From Amorphoplanes friuliensis DSM 7358 (GTDB taxonomy: Bacteria > Actinomycetota > Actinomycetes > Mycobacteriales > Micromonosporaceae): a DNA stretch of 64,000 bases. The stretch covers positions 3,634,001 through 3,698,000 of the forward strand of contig NC_022657.1 in assembly GCF_000494755.1 (NCBI RefSeq), written 5' to 3'. Each line of letters starts with the position of its first letter. The stretch's first letter is position 1. Both the position numbers and the translations under genes were made by a program. Of the stretch, positions 50,376 to 58,343 are shown one piece after another. Under the pieces are notes generated by a model, which made no database searches, was not told the origin of the DNA, and was given only the letters and a program-made list of their open reading frames with translations.

Positions 50376-50877
50376 GGAAAACTCCCAGGAAGGGGCGGGA
50401 GTCCCGTGCCTTGAAAGCACGCCGACGGTCCCGCAAGCCGATGTCAGCAGATGGCTGGCCGGCAGTGCTCGGACCACGAAGTTTTCGACGGGTGGTGTTC
50501 ACGCGCGTGCCCGGCGAAGGCGAATGATCAACGTGCAACCGGACAGCGAGCGCCGAGCTGGTCGCCGTCCTGGTGAGAATCTCGGTCACGGACCGAATCA
50601 GCAGCGCGCTGAACGCCCGCAGATTCAACCGCTCACGCCGGGCCCGGACATGCTCGTAGGCGTTCCGGATCGCCGCGGAGACCCGTTGGAGTTTGCGTCG
50701 CACTCGCAACGCCCGCTTCTGGTCCTTCGGCGAAAGACCAGGGTCACGCGAGAAGTCAGCCGGTCGAGACCCGGTTATGGCTTCCTCGACGAACCGTTCC
50801 AGAAACGTGCGGTGAAGGAAAAAGTAGTCGACCTCGGGTGTGGTGTTCGACTCTTCAACAGGCTCGGCCGGGGCCAT
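50344..50877 (-). CDS. Hypothetical protein of a lower-GC patch
   Basis: 177 residues from the ATG at 50877; the frame stays open to 51003. No family recognised. The first 100 residues look coding-like and helical (VDYFFLHRTFLERFVEEAI, DQKRALRVRRKLQRVSAAI, AYEHVRARRERLNLRAF); the last 50 are basic and less regular, where the gene overlaps the downstream membrane-protein gene in another frame. Third-codon positions are visibly less G/C-rich than in surrounding genes, consistent with horizontally acquired DNA. The competing plus-strand frame (50329-51063) is rejected. Moderate to low confidence that it is expressed. Confidence 0.4.
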   Translation of the reverse strand: MAPAEPVEESNTTPEVDYFFLHRTFLERFVEEAITGSRPADFSRDPGLSPKDQKRALRVRRKLQRVSAAIRNAYEHVRARRERLNLRAFSALLIRSVTEILTRTATSSALAVRLHVDHSPSPGTRVNTTRRKLRGPSTAGQPSADIGLRDRRRAFKARDSRPFLGVFRAGPVPALVT

Positions 50878-51096
50878 CACCAAGGCGATGACTTTTCGGA
50901 TGATGTCCAGCCTCGGGCCCCGTTCGGTCAAACCCGGCCGCAGACGTCGCCCAACCAGTCGGCGAGACCGACTGTCCTCGCACAACGGTTGGTCTACCTG
51001 CACTTTCAGCTGCCGGGGCAGCTGGGCTTCGTCGGGGAGCCGCTGGTCATGTCACCAATGTAGGTATCGCTGGAGGTGTTCCCTGAATTCGGCGGG

Positions 51097-51621
51097 CTAG
51101 GTGATCACGACGACGGTGATCGTGTAGGTCTGGGTGTCCTGGGGGATTGTCACGGTGACTGTGCCGGGGCGGACGAAGCGGATGTCCACGACCCCGGCCT
51201 CGTAGAACTGCGAGACCAGGGACTCGGGTGTCGCGGTGACCAGGCCCGGGCCGATGCCCTGCAGGCGCAGCGTTCCGCCGAGGTGGAAGCACATCGATCT
51301 GACCAGGGCCAGTTCGGTGTCCTGGAGGTTCAGGTCGTAGCGGACCGCGCCCAGGCAGTTGCCGGTCGAGTCCGTCGGTTTCGGCGACGAGGTTTTCGGT
51401 TGCGGCGGCCGGGAGGTGCGGGTCCGCCTCGCCTTCGGAGACGGCGAGGCGGACGGCGACGGACTGGCGCTGAGCGGGGGCGCGGAGGGCGAAGAGGACG
51501 GAGACGCCGACGCGGTCACTCCGGCGACCGGCTGGCCGGGCAGCGGCGCGAGGGCCTCACCACCACACGCAGCCAGTGAGGCGATGGCGAGCGCAGAGCA
51601 GAAAGCCACAACCCCGCGCAC
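51097..51621 (-). CDS. Lipoprotein with Ser/Pro-rich linker and a small C-terminal domain
   Basis: 174 residues from a GTG at 51621. The signal peptide ends in a lipobox LAAC (Cys19). A linker of about 60 residues is almost entirely Ser, Pro, Ala and Lys, spanning the cell wall. The last 90 residues form a small strand-rich domain with a Cys pair (GNCLGAV and SMCFHLGG), ending in TITVVVIT. No family recognised. It starts only one base after the ECF sigma gene's stop, so the two are coupled; there is no anti-sigma factor between them, and the lipoprotein may sense or tune the stimulus. Confidence 0.72.
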   Translation of the reverse strand: MRGVVAFCSALAIASLAACGGEALAPLPGQPVAGVTASASPSSSPSAPPLSASPSPSASPSPKARRTRTSRPPQPKTSSPKPTDSTGNCLGAVRYDLNLQDTELALVRSMCFHLGGTLRLQGIGPGLVTATPESLVSQFYEAGVVDIRFVRPGTVTVTIPQDTQTYTITVVVIT

Positions 51622-51622
51622 G

Positions 51623-52153
51623 TCAGGTCAGCCTCTCGCGCAGGCGGCGGCGTCCTTCGTGGATGCGGGATTTCACCGTTCCGTCGGGGACGGCGAGGAG
51701 GGTGGCGATCTCGCCGTAGGTCAGGCCGAGCACGTCGCGGAGCACCACGGCCTCGGCGTGGTCCGGTGCGAGCGACTCCAGGGCATCCAGCAGGTCCAGG
51801 CGAGTGCCGGCCACCACGCTCGTGCGCTGCGGGTCCGGGTGGTCGGGGAGGGGGACACCGGCGGCTTCGGCGTCGAAGCGGCGGCGCAGGCGCTGGTAGG
51901 TCGAGCGGGAGCGGTTGGCGGCGACACGGTAGAACCAGGTGCGGAACGACGACCGGCCCTGGAACTGGCCGATGCCGTTCGCGACGGCCAGCAGCGTGTC
52001 CTGGCAGGCCTCCTCCGCGTCCTCCCGGTACGGCAGAAAGCGGGCGCACAACCGCAGGGCTTCGGGGCGTAACACGGTCAGCAGGGTGTCGAGGGCTCGG
52101 CGGTCGCCGGACGACGCCGAGTGGACCAGGGATTCGACGTCCGGCGTTTCCAT
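51623..52153 (-). CDS. ECF-subfamily RNA polymerase sigma factor
   Basis: 176 residues from the ATG at 52153 (METPDVESLV). Region 2 contains LCARFLPYREDAEEACQDTLL and FRTWFYRVAANRSRST, the -10 recognition and core-binding helices; region 4 is the helix-turn-helix LGLTYGEIATLLAVPDGTVKSRIHEGR for -35 recognition. The size and two-domain form fit the ECF group. An in-frame extension to 52201 reaches the divergent gene and is rejected. The coupled lipoprotein follows; no anti-sigma gene is adjacent, so control may be transcriptional or by an unlinked partner. Confidence 0.9.
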   Translation of the reverse strand: METPDVESLVHSASSGDRRALDTLLTVLRPEALRLCARFLPYREDAEEACQDTLLAVANGIGQFQGRSSFRTWFYRVAANRSRSTYQRLRRRFDAEAAGVPLPDHPDPQRTSVVAGTRLDLLDALESLAPDHAEAVVLRDVLGLTYGEIATLLAVPDGTVKSRIHEGRRRLRERLT

Positions 52154-52200
52154 GTGCCGAGCATGCGCCCCGGACGCCAGTTTCGATAAGGTCTGCGGCA

Positions 52201-53130
52201 ATGCGTACGAAGCAGCAGCTCACCGACGACATCCGGAACGAGCGGCGGGCGGTGCTGGTGGTCAACGCCCATGCCCGGCGCGGTCGCAAGCTCTACGACA
52301 CTGCCCTCGCCGGGCTCACGGCAGCCGGGTTCACGCTGCTGGGGGCGTACCCGGTGGATCGGCCCGGTGAGCTGGAGCGGACCCTGGAGCGGGGGATCGG
52401 GCTGGGTCCGGACCTGCTGGTCGTCGGAGGCGGCGACGGCACGATCAGCACGGGTGCGCGCGTGCTGGCCCACCGGGACATCGCGATGGGCCTGCTGCCG
52501 CTGGGCACGACGAACAACTTCGCGCGGACCGTCAACGTGCCGCTCGACCTCGGTGACGCCGTCGCGACGCTGACGGGCGGCAAGGTGGTCGACGTCGATC
52601 TGGGGCTCGCGGGCGACATGCTCTTCACCAACCACGTCGGTGTCGGGCTGTCCGCGGAGGTGATGCGGAAGGCGCCGCGATCGCTGAAGAGGCTCACCGG
52701 GCGGCTGGCGTACCCGGCGACGGCCCTGGCGTTGCTCACCCGGCATCGGCCGCTGCGGGCGACGGTCCGCGCGGGCGGGCGCGAGCATGAGTTCCTGACC
52801 CACCAGCTGTACGTCGCGAACGGCGGTTTCCACGCCGGGCGCCCGATCACCGCGGACGCCGACGCGGACGACCGGCTGCTGGTCGCGTACCCGGTGGGTG
52901 GTCCGACACGCCGGACCCTGCTGCGGGAGACGGCCCGGAACGCCGCCAGCGGTGACCGGCGCACGCTGGGTGACGACCCGTTCATCGCCGTCGGTGAGCT
53001 GCTGCTGGAGACCGACCGGCCGGCGCTGGTCGAGGTCGACGGCGAACCGTGCGGTTCGACCCCGATGCGGATCGGGCTGGACGCCAACGCCCTGCGGGTG
53101 ATGGCCCCGCTGGACACCGTCGATCGATGA
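52201..53130 (+). CDS. Diacylglycerol/lipid kinase family protein
   Basis: 309 residues from ATG 52201. The catalytic DAGK motif is LLVVGGGDGTISTGA (GGGDGT) followed by GLLPLGTTNNFARTV (nucleotide-binding GTxNxxA), then the C-terminal beta-sandwich seen in YegS/DgkB-type lipid kinases. They phosphorylate diacylglycerol or related lipids; the early RRAVLVVNAHARRGRKL strand holds the usual N-A motif. It diverges from the ECF sigma gene with 47 bases between starts, so they may share regulation. Nothing in the sequence identifies the lipid. Confidence 0.9.
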   Translation: MRTKQQLTDDIRNERRAVLVVNAHARRGRKLYDTALAGLTAAGFTLLGAYPVDRPGELERTLERGIGLGPDLLVVGGGDGTISTGARVLAHRDIAMGLLPLGTTNNFARTVNVPLDLGDAVATLTGGKVVDVDLGLAGDMLFTNHVGVGLSAEVMRKAPRSLKRLTGRLAYPATALALLTRHRPLRATVRAGGREHEFLTHQLYVANGGFHAGRPITADADADDRLLVAYPVGGPTRRTLLRETARNAASGDRRTLGDDPFIAVGELLLETDRPALVEVDGEPCGSTPMRIGLDANALRVMAPLDTVDR

Positions 53131-53182
53131 CGGGAGCCTCGGCTCCGCCACCGTGACGGCCGGCGAAGCCCGGGCCGGCGTT

Positions 53183-53785
53183 CTAGCGGTGTTCTTCGGG
53201 GAGCCGGGTGGTGCCGGTGAGAGCGGCCGTCGCCCGGCGGATGCGAGCCTCCGCGGAGGCACCCGACTCGCCCGTGAGCGCCACATGGTGCAGAACGGCC
53301 ACTGCGGCCAGCGCCAGGGACTCCGTGTCCGTGTTGTCGGGCAGCCTCCCGAGACCCCGTTCGGCGGCGAGATAGGCCGCGATCGCGCGTTCGGCCGCCT
53401 GCAGACCGGCGCTGCCGTCGCCGAGCACTGCCTCGATCCCCGCTGTCAGTTCCGGGCGGTAGGCCAGCAGCCGCGTCAGCGACAGGAGGGTGGCCGGGGG
53501 TGCTGCCAGCAGGGCGTCGGCCACGTTGCCGGCGACCGAACCCGTCCCGGCGCGGGCGGGCAGCCCGGCCACCTCGCCGGAGATCAGGAAGGCGCGGTCG
53601 ACCGCGTACCCGGTCAGGAAGTCCTCGAAGGTGGTGAAGTGGGCGTGCAGCAGCCCCGTGGCGACACCGGCCTCGCGGGTGACGGCCCGGCCGGTGAGCC
53701 GGCCCGGCCCGTCTCCGGCGATCACCCGCTCGACGGCGGCGAAGAGCTGCTGCCGCAGCTCGGGGATGGCAACTCCACGGGGCAT
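53183..53785 (-). CDS. TetR-family transcriptional regulator
   Basis: 200 residues. The N-terminal helix-turn-helix reads LTGRAVTREAGVATGLLHAHF with the FEDFLTGYAVDRAFL helix after it, and the rest is all-helical ligand-binding domain rich in Ala and Leu. The ATG at 53785 is 87 bases from the start of the divergent FAD oxidoreductase. The double operator at 53814-53857 lies between them, so this protein probably represses both genes until an inducer, likely the oxidoreductase substrate, binds. Confidence 0.88.
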   Translation of the reverse strand: MPRGVAIPELRQQLFAAVERVIAGDGPGRLTGRAVTREAGVATGLLHAHFTTFEDFLTGYAVDRAFLISGEVAGLPARAGTGSVAGNVADALLAAPPATLLSLTRLLAYRPELTAGIEAVLGDGSAGLQAAERAIAAYLAAERGLGRLPDNTDTESLALAAVAVLHHVALTGESGASAEARIRRATAALTGTTRLPEEHR

Positions 53786-53813
53786 GACCGCAGTCTAAGC
53801 CCGGCCTTGCATC

Positions 53814-53857
53814 AGAATGAACAACTGCTCATACTGCTTTGAGCAACTGTTCATTCT
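53814..53857. promoter_or_regulatory. Double TetR-type operator
   Basis: Two near-palindromes, TGAACAACTGCTCA (53818-53831) and TGAGCAACTGTTCA (53840-53853), follow TGARCA-NN-TGYTCA and are centred 22 bases apart, about two helical turns. Together with their flanks (AGA and TCT) they form a larger 18+18 inverted repeat. They lie between the divergent TetR and FAD oxidoreductase genes, the expected position for a TetR repressor binding as two dimers. Confidence 0.72.
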
Positions 53858-53872
53858 TACCGGGAGGTCGCG

Positions 53873-55006
53873 ATGCCACACGCGGTGATCATCGGCGCGG
53901 GGATAGCCGGGCTGGCCGCGGCTCTGCGGCTCGGCCGGGACGGCTGGCGCACGACCGTGGTGGAACGTGCGGCGCAGCGGCGCACCGGCGGCTACCTGGT
54001 GAACTTGCTCGGGCCCGGCTACGACGCCGCCGAGGGCCTCGGGCTGATCCCCGAGCTCGCGTCGCACGATGTGGGTCTGTTCACCACCGTGCTGGTCCAC
54101 GCCGACGGTCGTCCCAAGCTCACCGTGCCGTCCGCGGTGGCCGAGGCCGCCCTCGGCGCGCGGGCGCTCACGGTGTTCCGCGGTGACCTCGAGTCCACGC
54201 TGTACGACGCCGTCGCCGACCACACCGACTTCCGTTTCGGCACCACCGTGGCGGCCGTCGACCAGGACGCCGATGAAGTCCGCGTGGTGCTCAGCGACGG
54301 CACGACGCTGCACGGCGATCTGCTGATCGGCGCGGACGGTGTCCGGTCCGGCACCCGCGGGACCGTGTTCGGCGCCGGTGGGCAGGTCGACCTCCCGTAC
54401 GTCGTGGCGGCGTTTCCCCTGCCCGGCCCGGCGGCGGAACACACCGCCACCACGTACATCGGACCCGGCCGCACGGCGGCGACCTTCGGCGGGAAGAGGG
54501 CGGCGGCCTTCTTCACCTACCGGTGCGCGGACCCGGCCGCCGAGCTGCGGCGCGGAGCGGCCGACGCGCTCACCGCGGCGTTCGGAGACCTGGGTGGCCC
54601 GGTCGCGAAGGCCCTCGAAGTCCTGCCGGCCGGCGTGTACTTCGATGCGGTCAGTCAGGTGGTGCTTCCACGCTGGAGCAATGGCCGGGTTGTCCTGCTG
54701 GGCGACGCGGCGTGGTGTGTCACCCTCTTCGCCGGTCACGGAGCGGCCCTCGCCCTGGCCGGCGCCGACCGGCTCGGCGCCGCCCTGCTCGACCATCCCG
54801 GCGACCTGGGCGCCGCTCTGGCCCGGTGGGAGGCCGGCCTGCGCCCTGAGGTCACCGGACGCCAGGAGAGCGCCCGCCGTGGGATGGCCCAGTACGTCCC
54901 GCCCACCCGTTTCCACGTCTGGATGGGTGAACTGGCCATCCGTGCCATGACCCTGCGCGGCGTCCGTGGGCTCGTCCGCCGGGGCATCGAACGCGCGAAC
55001 CGCTGA
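53873..55006 (+). CDS. FAD-dependent oxidoreductase (aromatic-hydroxylase-like)
   Basis: 377 residues from ATG 53873 with GGGAGG upstream. The FAD dinucleotide motif is VIIGAGIAGLAAALRLG, the middle motif LLIGADGVRSGTRG is the DG segment of flavin hydroxylases, and VVLLGDAAWCVTLFAGHGAALAL is the GD motif that binds the flavin ribityl phosphate. The family includes kynurenine- and tetracycline-hydroxylase-like monooxygenases. Divergent TetR control through the double operator suggests induction by a xenobiotic or aromatic substrate, possibly giving antibiotic tolerance; that role is inference. Confidence 0.9.
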   Translation: MPHAVIIGAGIAGLAAALRLGRDGWRTTVVERAAQRRTGGYLVNLLGPGYDAAEGLGLIPELASHDVGLFTTVLVHADGRPKLTVPSAVAEAALGARALTVFRGDLESTLYDAVADHTDFRFGTTVAAVDQDADEVRVVLSDGTTLHGDLLIGADGVRSGTRGTVFGAGGQVDLPYVVAAFPLPGPAAEHTATTYIGPGRTAATFGGKRAAAFFTYRCADPAAELRRGAADALTAAFGDLGGPVAKALEVLPAGVYFDAVSQVVLPRWSNGRVVLLGDAAWCVTLFAGHGAALALAGADRLGAALLDHPGDLGAALARWEAGLRPEVTGRQESARRGMAQYVPPTRFHVWMGELAIRAMTLRGVRGLVRRGIERANR

Positions 55007-55201
55007 TCCGGCCGCCCGTCGGGGGTGCCCCCGCGTGGACGTACCGGGGGATATCGACTATGGTCGCTTCAACGCCGTTGCGAGTTCTTCCCCCGTGGAA
55101 TTCGCAGCGGCGTCCTACTTTTTGTCACCGGTTGTTTCCCCTGTGTCCGCCGGGCCGACCGCGAGCGATGAAACCGTGTCGGTTCCGAACGGGGGAAATC
55201 G

Positions 55202-56902
55202 ATGAAGGTAAGCAGCAGGAAGCTGTCCACCATGGCCGGTCTGGCCGTCCTTGCTCTGGCCGCGGGCCTGACGCCGGCACTGATGGCGCAGGCGGCGACC
55301 ACACCGGCCGCGGGCATCCAGATCAAGATCGGGCACAGCAACAAGTGCCTGAACGTCTCCGGTGGCAGCACCGCGGACAACGCGCGGATCGTGCAGTACG
55401 GCTGCTCCGCGGGGGCGACGAACGACAAGTTCCGGATCGTGCCCAAGGGCAACGGCACCTACTGGATCCAGGGTGTCGGCTCCGGCAAGTGTCTCAACGT
55501 CAAGGGCGGCTCGACCGCGAACAACGCCGCGATCATCCAGTACGGCTGCGCGATGTCACCCAATGCGCTGTGGCGCATCGACGAGGTCCTCGAGCAGCCG
55601 ACGATCCGTATCGTGTCGGTCGGCTCGGGTCGCTGCCTGAACATCCCGAACGCCTCGACCGCCGACAACACCGGGCTGATCCAGTACGGCTGCACCGCTG
55701 CGGAGACCGCGCCGAACGAGCAGTTCTACCTGCCGCCGACGACGTCGCGGACGGCCGTGCACCGGCCGTTCACGAGCAAGCAGCCGATCTCCGTGGTCCA
55801 GGGTGTGCCGCCGACGGGTGCAGCGGTCGCGCCGGTGTACTACAGCTACATCAGCGCGGACAACCAGCTGACGATGCTGACGGACCGCAACCCGGACCCG
55901 TACAACGACGACCCGAACGCGCCGGAGCCGGTCTTCGCGCAGACCTTCGATTACGGCTACACCGGGCGTACCTACTCGGCGCCGCTGCAGGACGGCCGTG
56001 TGCAGGTCGTGTCGCACGATGCGGCGGCCGGCGACGTGGTCCTGGCCGACGAGGTCACCCGCGGCACCGGCGAGTACGGCGACCTGGCGGATCTCGGCGG
56101 CGCCGTCGCCGGGCAGCCCTCGGTCGGGCCCCTGGTCAACGACGGCCGTCTGGCGGCCTACGCGATCGTCGGCGGCGCCCTCTGGGTCGCCCCGCAGGCG
56201 GCGAACAACCCGCAGACCCCGTACGGCGCCTGGCGCAACCTCGGGGGCACCGGCCTCACCGGTACGCCGGTCAGCGTGATCACCCGTGCCGGCGCCCGCA
56301 TCTTCGCGCTGAACACCACGGGCCAGCTGATGAGCGCCGTCTTCGAGGCCGGCGTCCTGTCGGACTGGATCAACCTCGGCGGGTCCGGTCTCACCGGCAC
56401 CCCGACCGCGGTGGTCAACCCGGGCTACACCTCGTCGGTCTTCATCCGGGCAGCGGACGGCACCGTCGTCACCAAGCGTCAGGCGGCCGGGGGCGCGTTC
56501 CCGGCGGACTGGACCCCGGTCGGCGACTTCAGGATCGTCGGCTCGCCGTCGGCGGTCATGAACGTCAACCCGGGCCGGATCGCCCTGGCCGCCCGCGGCA
56601 CCGACAACCTGATCTACCTGGCGTACGAGACCGTTCAGGGTAGCGGCCAGTTCGGTGACTGGGTCCAGATCTCGGAGCCGGAGGACTACCCGGAGACCGT
56701 CGCGGCGAGCGACCCGACGACGTTCGCCTACGACGTCCCGTCCGGCGCGAGCTTCGGCATCGCGTTCCAGAGTGTCGACGACCTCGATCTCCCGGTCGTC
56801 TACACCTTCGCCGCCGGCACGGCCGCGAAGAGCACGAAGGCAGCACCCAAGGCCGACTTCCACCAGCTCGACAAGCCCAAGAAGACGGTACGGCTGAAGT
56901 GA
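55202..56902 (+). CDS. Secreted ricin-type lectin fused to a beta-propeller-like domain
   Basis: 566 residues. A Sec signal peptide (about 1-32, ending near AQAATTPA) precedes a ricin-type beta-trefoil (about 38-180) whose three subdomains repeat KCLNVSGGSTADN, KCLNVKGGSTANN and RCLNIPNASTADN, each followed by IVQYGC, IIQYGC or LIQYGC, with paired Cys and the QxW-like positions. The C-terminal half (about 200-540) has repeated WxxLGG-type strands (WRNLGGTGLTGTPV, WINLGGSGLTGTPT) like PLL-type lectin propellers. It is probably an extracellular glycan-binding protein; no catalytic residues are evident. The 195-base gap upstream contains nothing I can assign. Confidence 0.82.
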   Translation: MKVSSRKLSTMAGLAVLALAAGLTPALMAQAATTPAAGIQIKIGHSNKCLNVSGGSTADNARIVQYGCSAGATNDKFRIVPKGNGTYWIQGVGSGKCLNVKGGSTANNAAIIQYGCAMSPNALWRIDEVLEQPTIRIVSVGSGRCLNIPNASTADNTGLIQYGCTAAETAPNEQFYLPPTTSRTAVHRPFTSKQPISVVQGVPPTGAAVAPVYYSYISADNQLTMLTDRNPDPYNDDPNAPEPVFAQTFDYGYTGRTYSAPLQDGRVQVVSHDAAAGDVVLADEVTRGTGEYGDLADLGGAVAGQPSVGPLVNDGRLAAYAIVGGALWVAPQAANNPQTPYGAWRNLGGTGLTGTPVSVITRAGARIFALNTTGQLMSAVFEAGVLSDWINLGGSGLTGTPTAVVNPGYTSSVFIRAADGTVVTKRQAAGGAFPADWTPVGDFRIVGSPSAVMNVNPGRIALAARGTDNLIYLAYETVQGSGQFGDWVQISEPEDYPETVAASDPTTFAYDVPSGASFGIAFQSVDDLDLPVVYTFAAGTAAKSTKAAPKADFHQLDKPKKTVRLK

Positions 56903-56906
56903 CGGG

Positions 56907-57374
56907 TCAGTCCGCCGCGAGTACGGCGTCGGCCTGGCCGACCGCGGTGGAGAGGCCCTGCTCGTAGCCCATCACGATGAGCTGGTCCATCGCCCCGGTG
57001 GTGGGGAACGTGGTCTCGACGACCATGAGCGTTCCCCCGCCGGGGCGGTCGTCCATCCGGACACGGACGGCCAGCGGTGGGATGCCGGCGTCACCCAGCT
57101 CGAAGTCGAGCCGTCGCGGCGCGTCCACCGCCCGGACGTGCCACCAGCCGGGGGAGCGTTCGCCGTCGGGGCCGGTCACGTAGTACGAGACCTTGCCGCC
57201 GGGCCGCAGGTCGTGGTCGACCACGGTGGCCGGGTGGGTCGGCGGGCCCCACCAGCGTTCGAGGCGGCGCGGGTCCGACCACAGCAGCCAGACCCGGTCG
57301 ACGGGTGCGTCGTACTCCGCGGTCAGGGTCATCCGGCGGGCCTCGGGGTCCTTGTGGACGCTGAGCACGGTCAT
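56907..57374 (-). CDS. SRPBCC-family protein (AHSA1-like)
   Basis: 155 residues. START-fold features: LTAEYDAPVDRVWLLWSDPRRLERWWGPP near the beginning, TVVDHDLRPGGKVSYYVTGPDG in the middle strands and the long C-terminal helix ending in AVGQADAVL. Such proteins bind hydrophobic ligands in a deep pocket. Its ATG overlaps the stop of the ArsR regulator by four bases. ArsR-SRPBCC pairs are common in actinomycetes; the SRPBCC partner's ligand is generally unknown. Confidence 0.9.
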   Translation of the reverse strand: MTVLSVHKDPEARRMTLTAEYDAPVDRVWLLWSDPRRLERWWGPPTHPATVVDHDLRPGGKVSYYVTGPDGERSPGWWHVRAVDAPRRLDFELGDAGIPPLAVRVRMDDRPGGGTLMVVETTFPTTGAMDQLIVMGYEQGLSTAVGQADAVLAAD

Positions 57375-57712
57375 GCGGGATCTCCTCCGTCTTCCTCGGC
57401 GAGCAGGTCGCCGAAGCGGTCCAGGCGGTCCCGCCAGACGATCTCGAGCTGGTCGAGCAGGCGGGCCGCGTGGCGGATGGTCTCGACGTTGCCGGTGACC
57501 AGCTGCTCGCGGCCGCTGCGGCGTTTGGTGACCAGGTGGGCGCGTTCGAGCACGGCGACGTGTTTCTGCACCGCGGCGAACGTCATCGGATAGAGCCGGG
57601 AGAGCGCCGACACCGAGTATTCGTCGCGCAGCGTGCGCACCACGATGTCGCGTCGTGTGCCGTCGGCCAGGGCGTGGAACACCTGATCGAGGTCGACCTC
57701 ACCTACAACCAT
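57371..57712 (-). CDS. ArsR-family winged-helix regulator
   Basis: 113 residues from the ATG at 57712 (an ATG at 57733 is in frame, but overlaps the start of the divergent gene). The winged helix reads FHALADGTRRDIVVRTLRDE, then SVSALSRLYPMTFAAVQKHV (recognition helix) and RAHLVTKRRSGREQLV (wing). The metal-binding Cys of classical ArsR is absent, so it belongs to the group that responds to other signals. It overlaps the SRPBCC gene by four bases. The divergent reductase gene starts 20 bases away, so their promoters overlap. Confidence 0.88.
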   Translation of the reverse strand: MVVGEVDLDQVFHALADGTRRDIVVRTLRDEYSVSALSRLYPMTFAAVQKHVAVLERAHLVTKRRSGREQLVTGNVETIRHAARLLDQLEIVWRDRLDRFGDLLAEEDGGDPA

Positions 57713-57731
57713 GTGGTAGTACGTTACACCC

Positions 57732-58343
57732 ATGAAGCTGACACTGATGCAGTTCGTCTCCCTGGACGGCGTCTCGCAGGGCCCGGGAGCACCGGACGAG
57801 GACACCAGCGGCGGGTTCGAGCGTGGCGGCTGGTTCGTGCCGTTCGTCGACGACGCCTTCCTGCGCCTGGCCACGGCCTGGACGAACGAGGCCGACGCGT
57901 TCCTCTTCGGCCGCCACACCTACGTGAACTTCGCCCGTGACTGGCCGAAGAACACCGACCCGGACGACGCCGTGGCCACGCAGCTCAACGGGCGGCCGAA
58001 GTTCGTCGCCTCGCAGACCCTGACCGCGGCGGACTGGGAGCCGACCACGATCCTCTCGGGTGACGTCGCCGCCCGGGTCGCCGAGGTCAAGCAGCAGCCC
58101 GGCCGGGAGCTCCAGATCCACGGCAGCGCCCGGCTCGGCGCGGCGATGCTCGCCGCCGGTCTGGTCGACGAGCTACGGCTGGTCGTCGCGCCCGTGGTGG
58201 TCGGTCAGGGCCGTCGGCTCTTCCCGGCCGGCAGCGAGCCGGCCGGGCTGCGCCTGACCAGCCACGACACCACGCCGGGCGGGCTCGCGATCCAGGTCTA
58301 CGAGCCGGCCGGGCCCGCGCGGTTCGGCACCTACGGCAGCTGA
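57732..58343 (+). CDS. Dihydrofolate-reductase-like (RibD C-terminal domain) protein
   Basis: 203 residues. It opens with LTLMQFVSLDGVSQGPG, the first strand and NADPH-binding loop of the RibD_C/DHFR family, and continues with EADAFLFGRHTYVNFA, DVAARVAEVKQQPGREL, HGSARLGAAMLAAGLVDELRLVVAPVVVGQGRRLF and a C-terminal strand pair. Members are stand-alone reductases common next to ArsR and TetR regulators in actinomycetes; the substrate is unknown and they are not true folate enzymes. It is divergent from the ArsR gene. The last 13 bases overlap the convergent decarboxylase gene. Confidence 0.88.
   Translation: MKLTLMQFVSLDGVSQGPGAPDEDTSGGFERGGWFVPFVDDAFLRLATAWTNEADAFLFGRHTYVNFARDWPKNTDPDDAVATQLNGRPKFVASQTLTAADWEPTTILSGDVAARVAEVKQQPGRELQIHGSARLGAAMLAAGLVDELRLVVAPVVVGQGRRLFPAGSEPAGLRLTSHDTTPGGLAIQVYEPAGPARFGTYGS

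Noticed and set aside
50329..51063. Plus-strand open frame opposite the lower-GC patch
   Set aside because: Composition is shadow-like and no domain is recognisable; the minus strand has coupled small genes and ribosome-binding sites.
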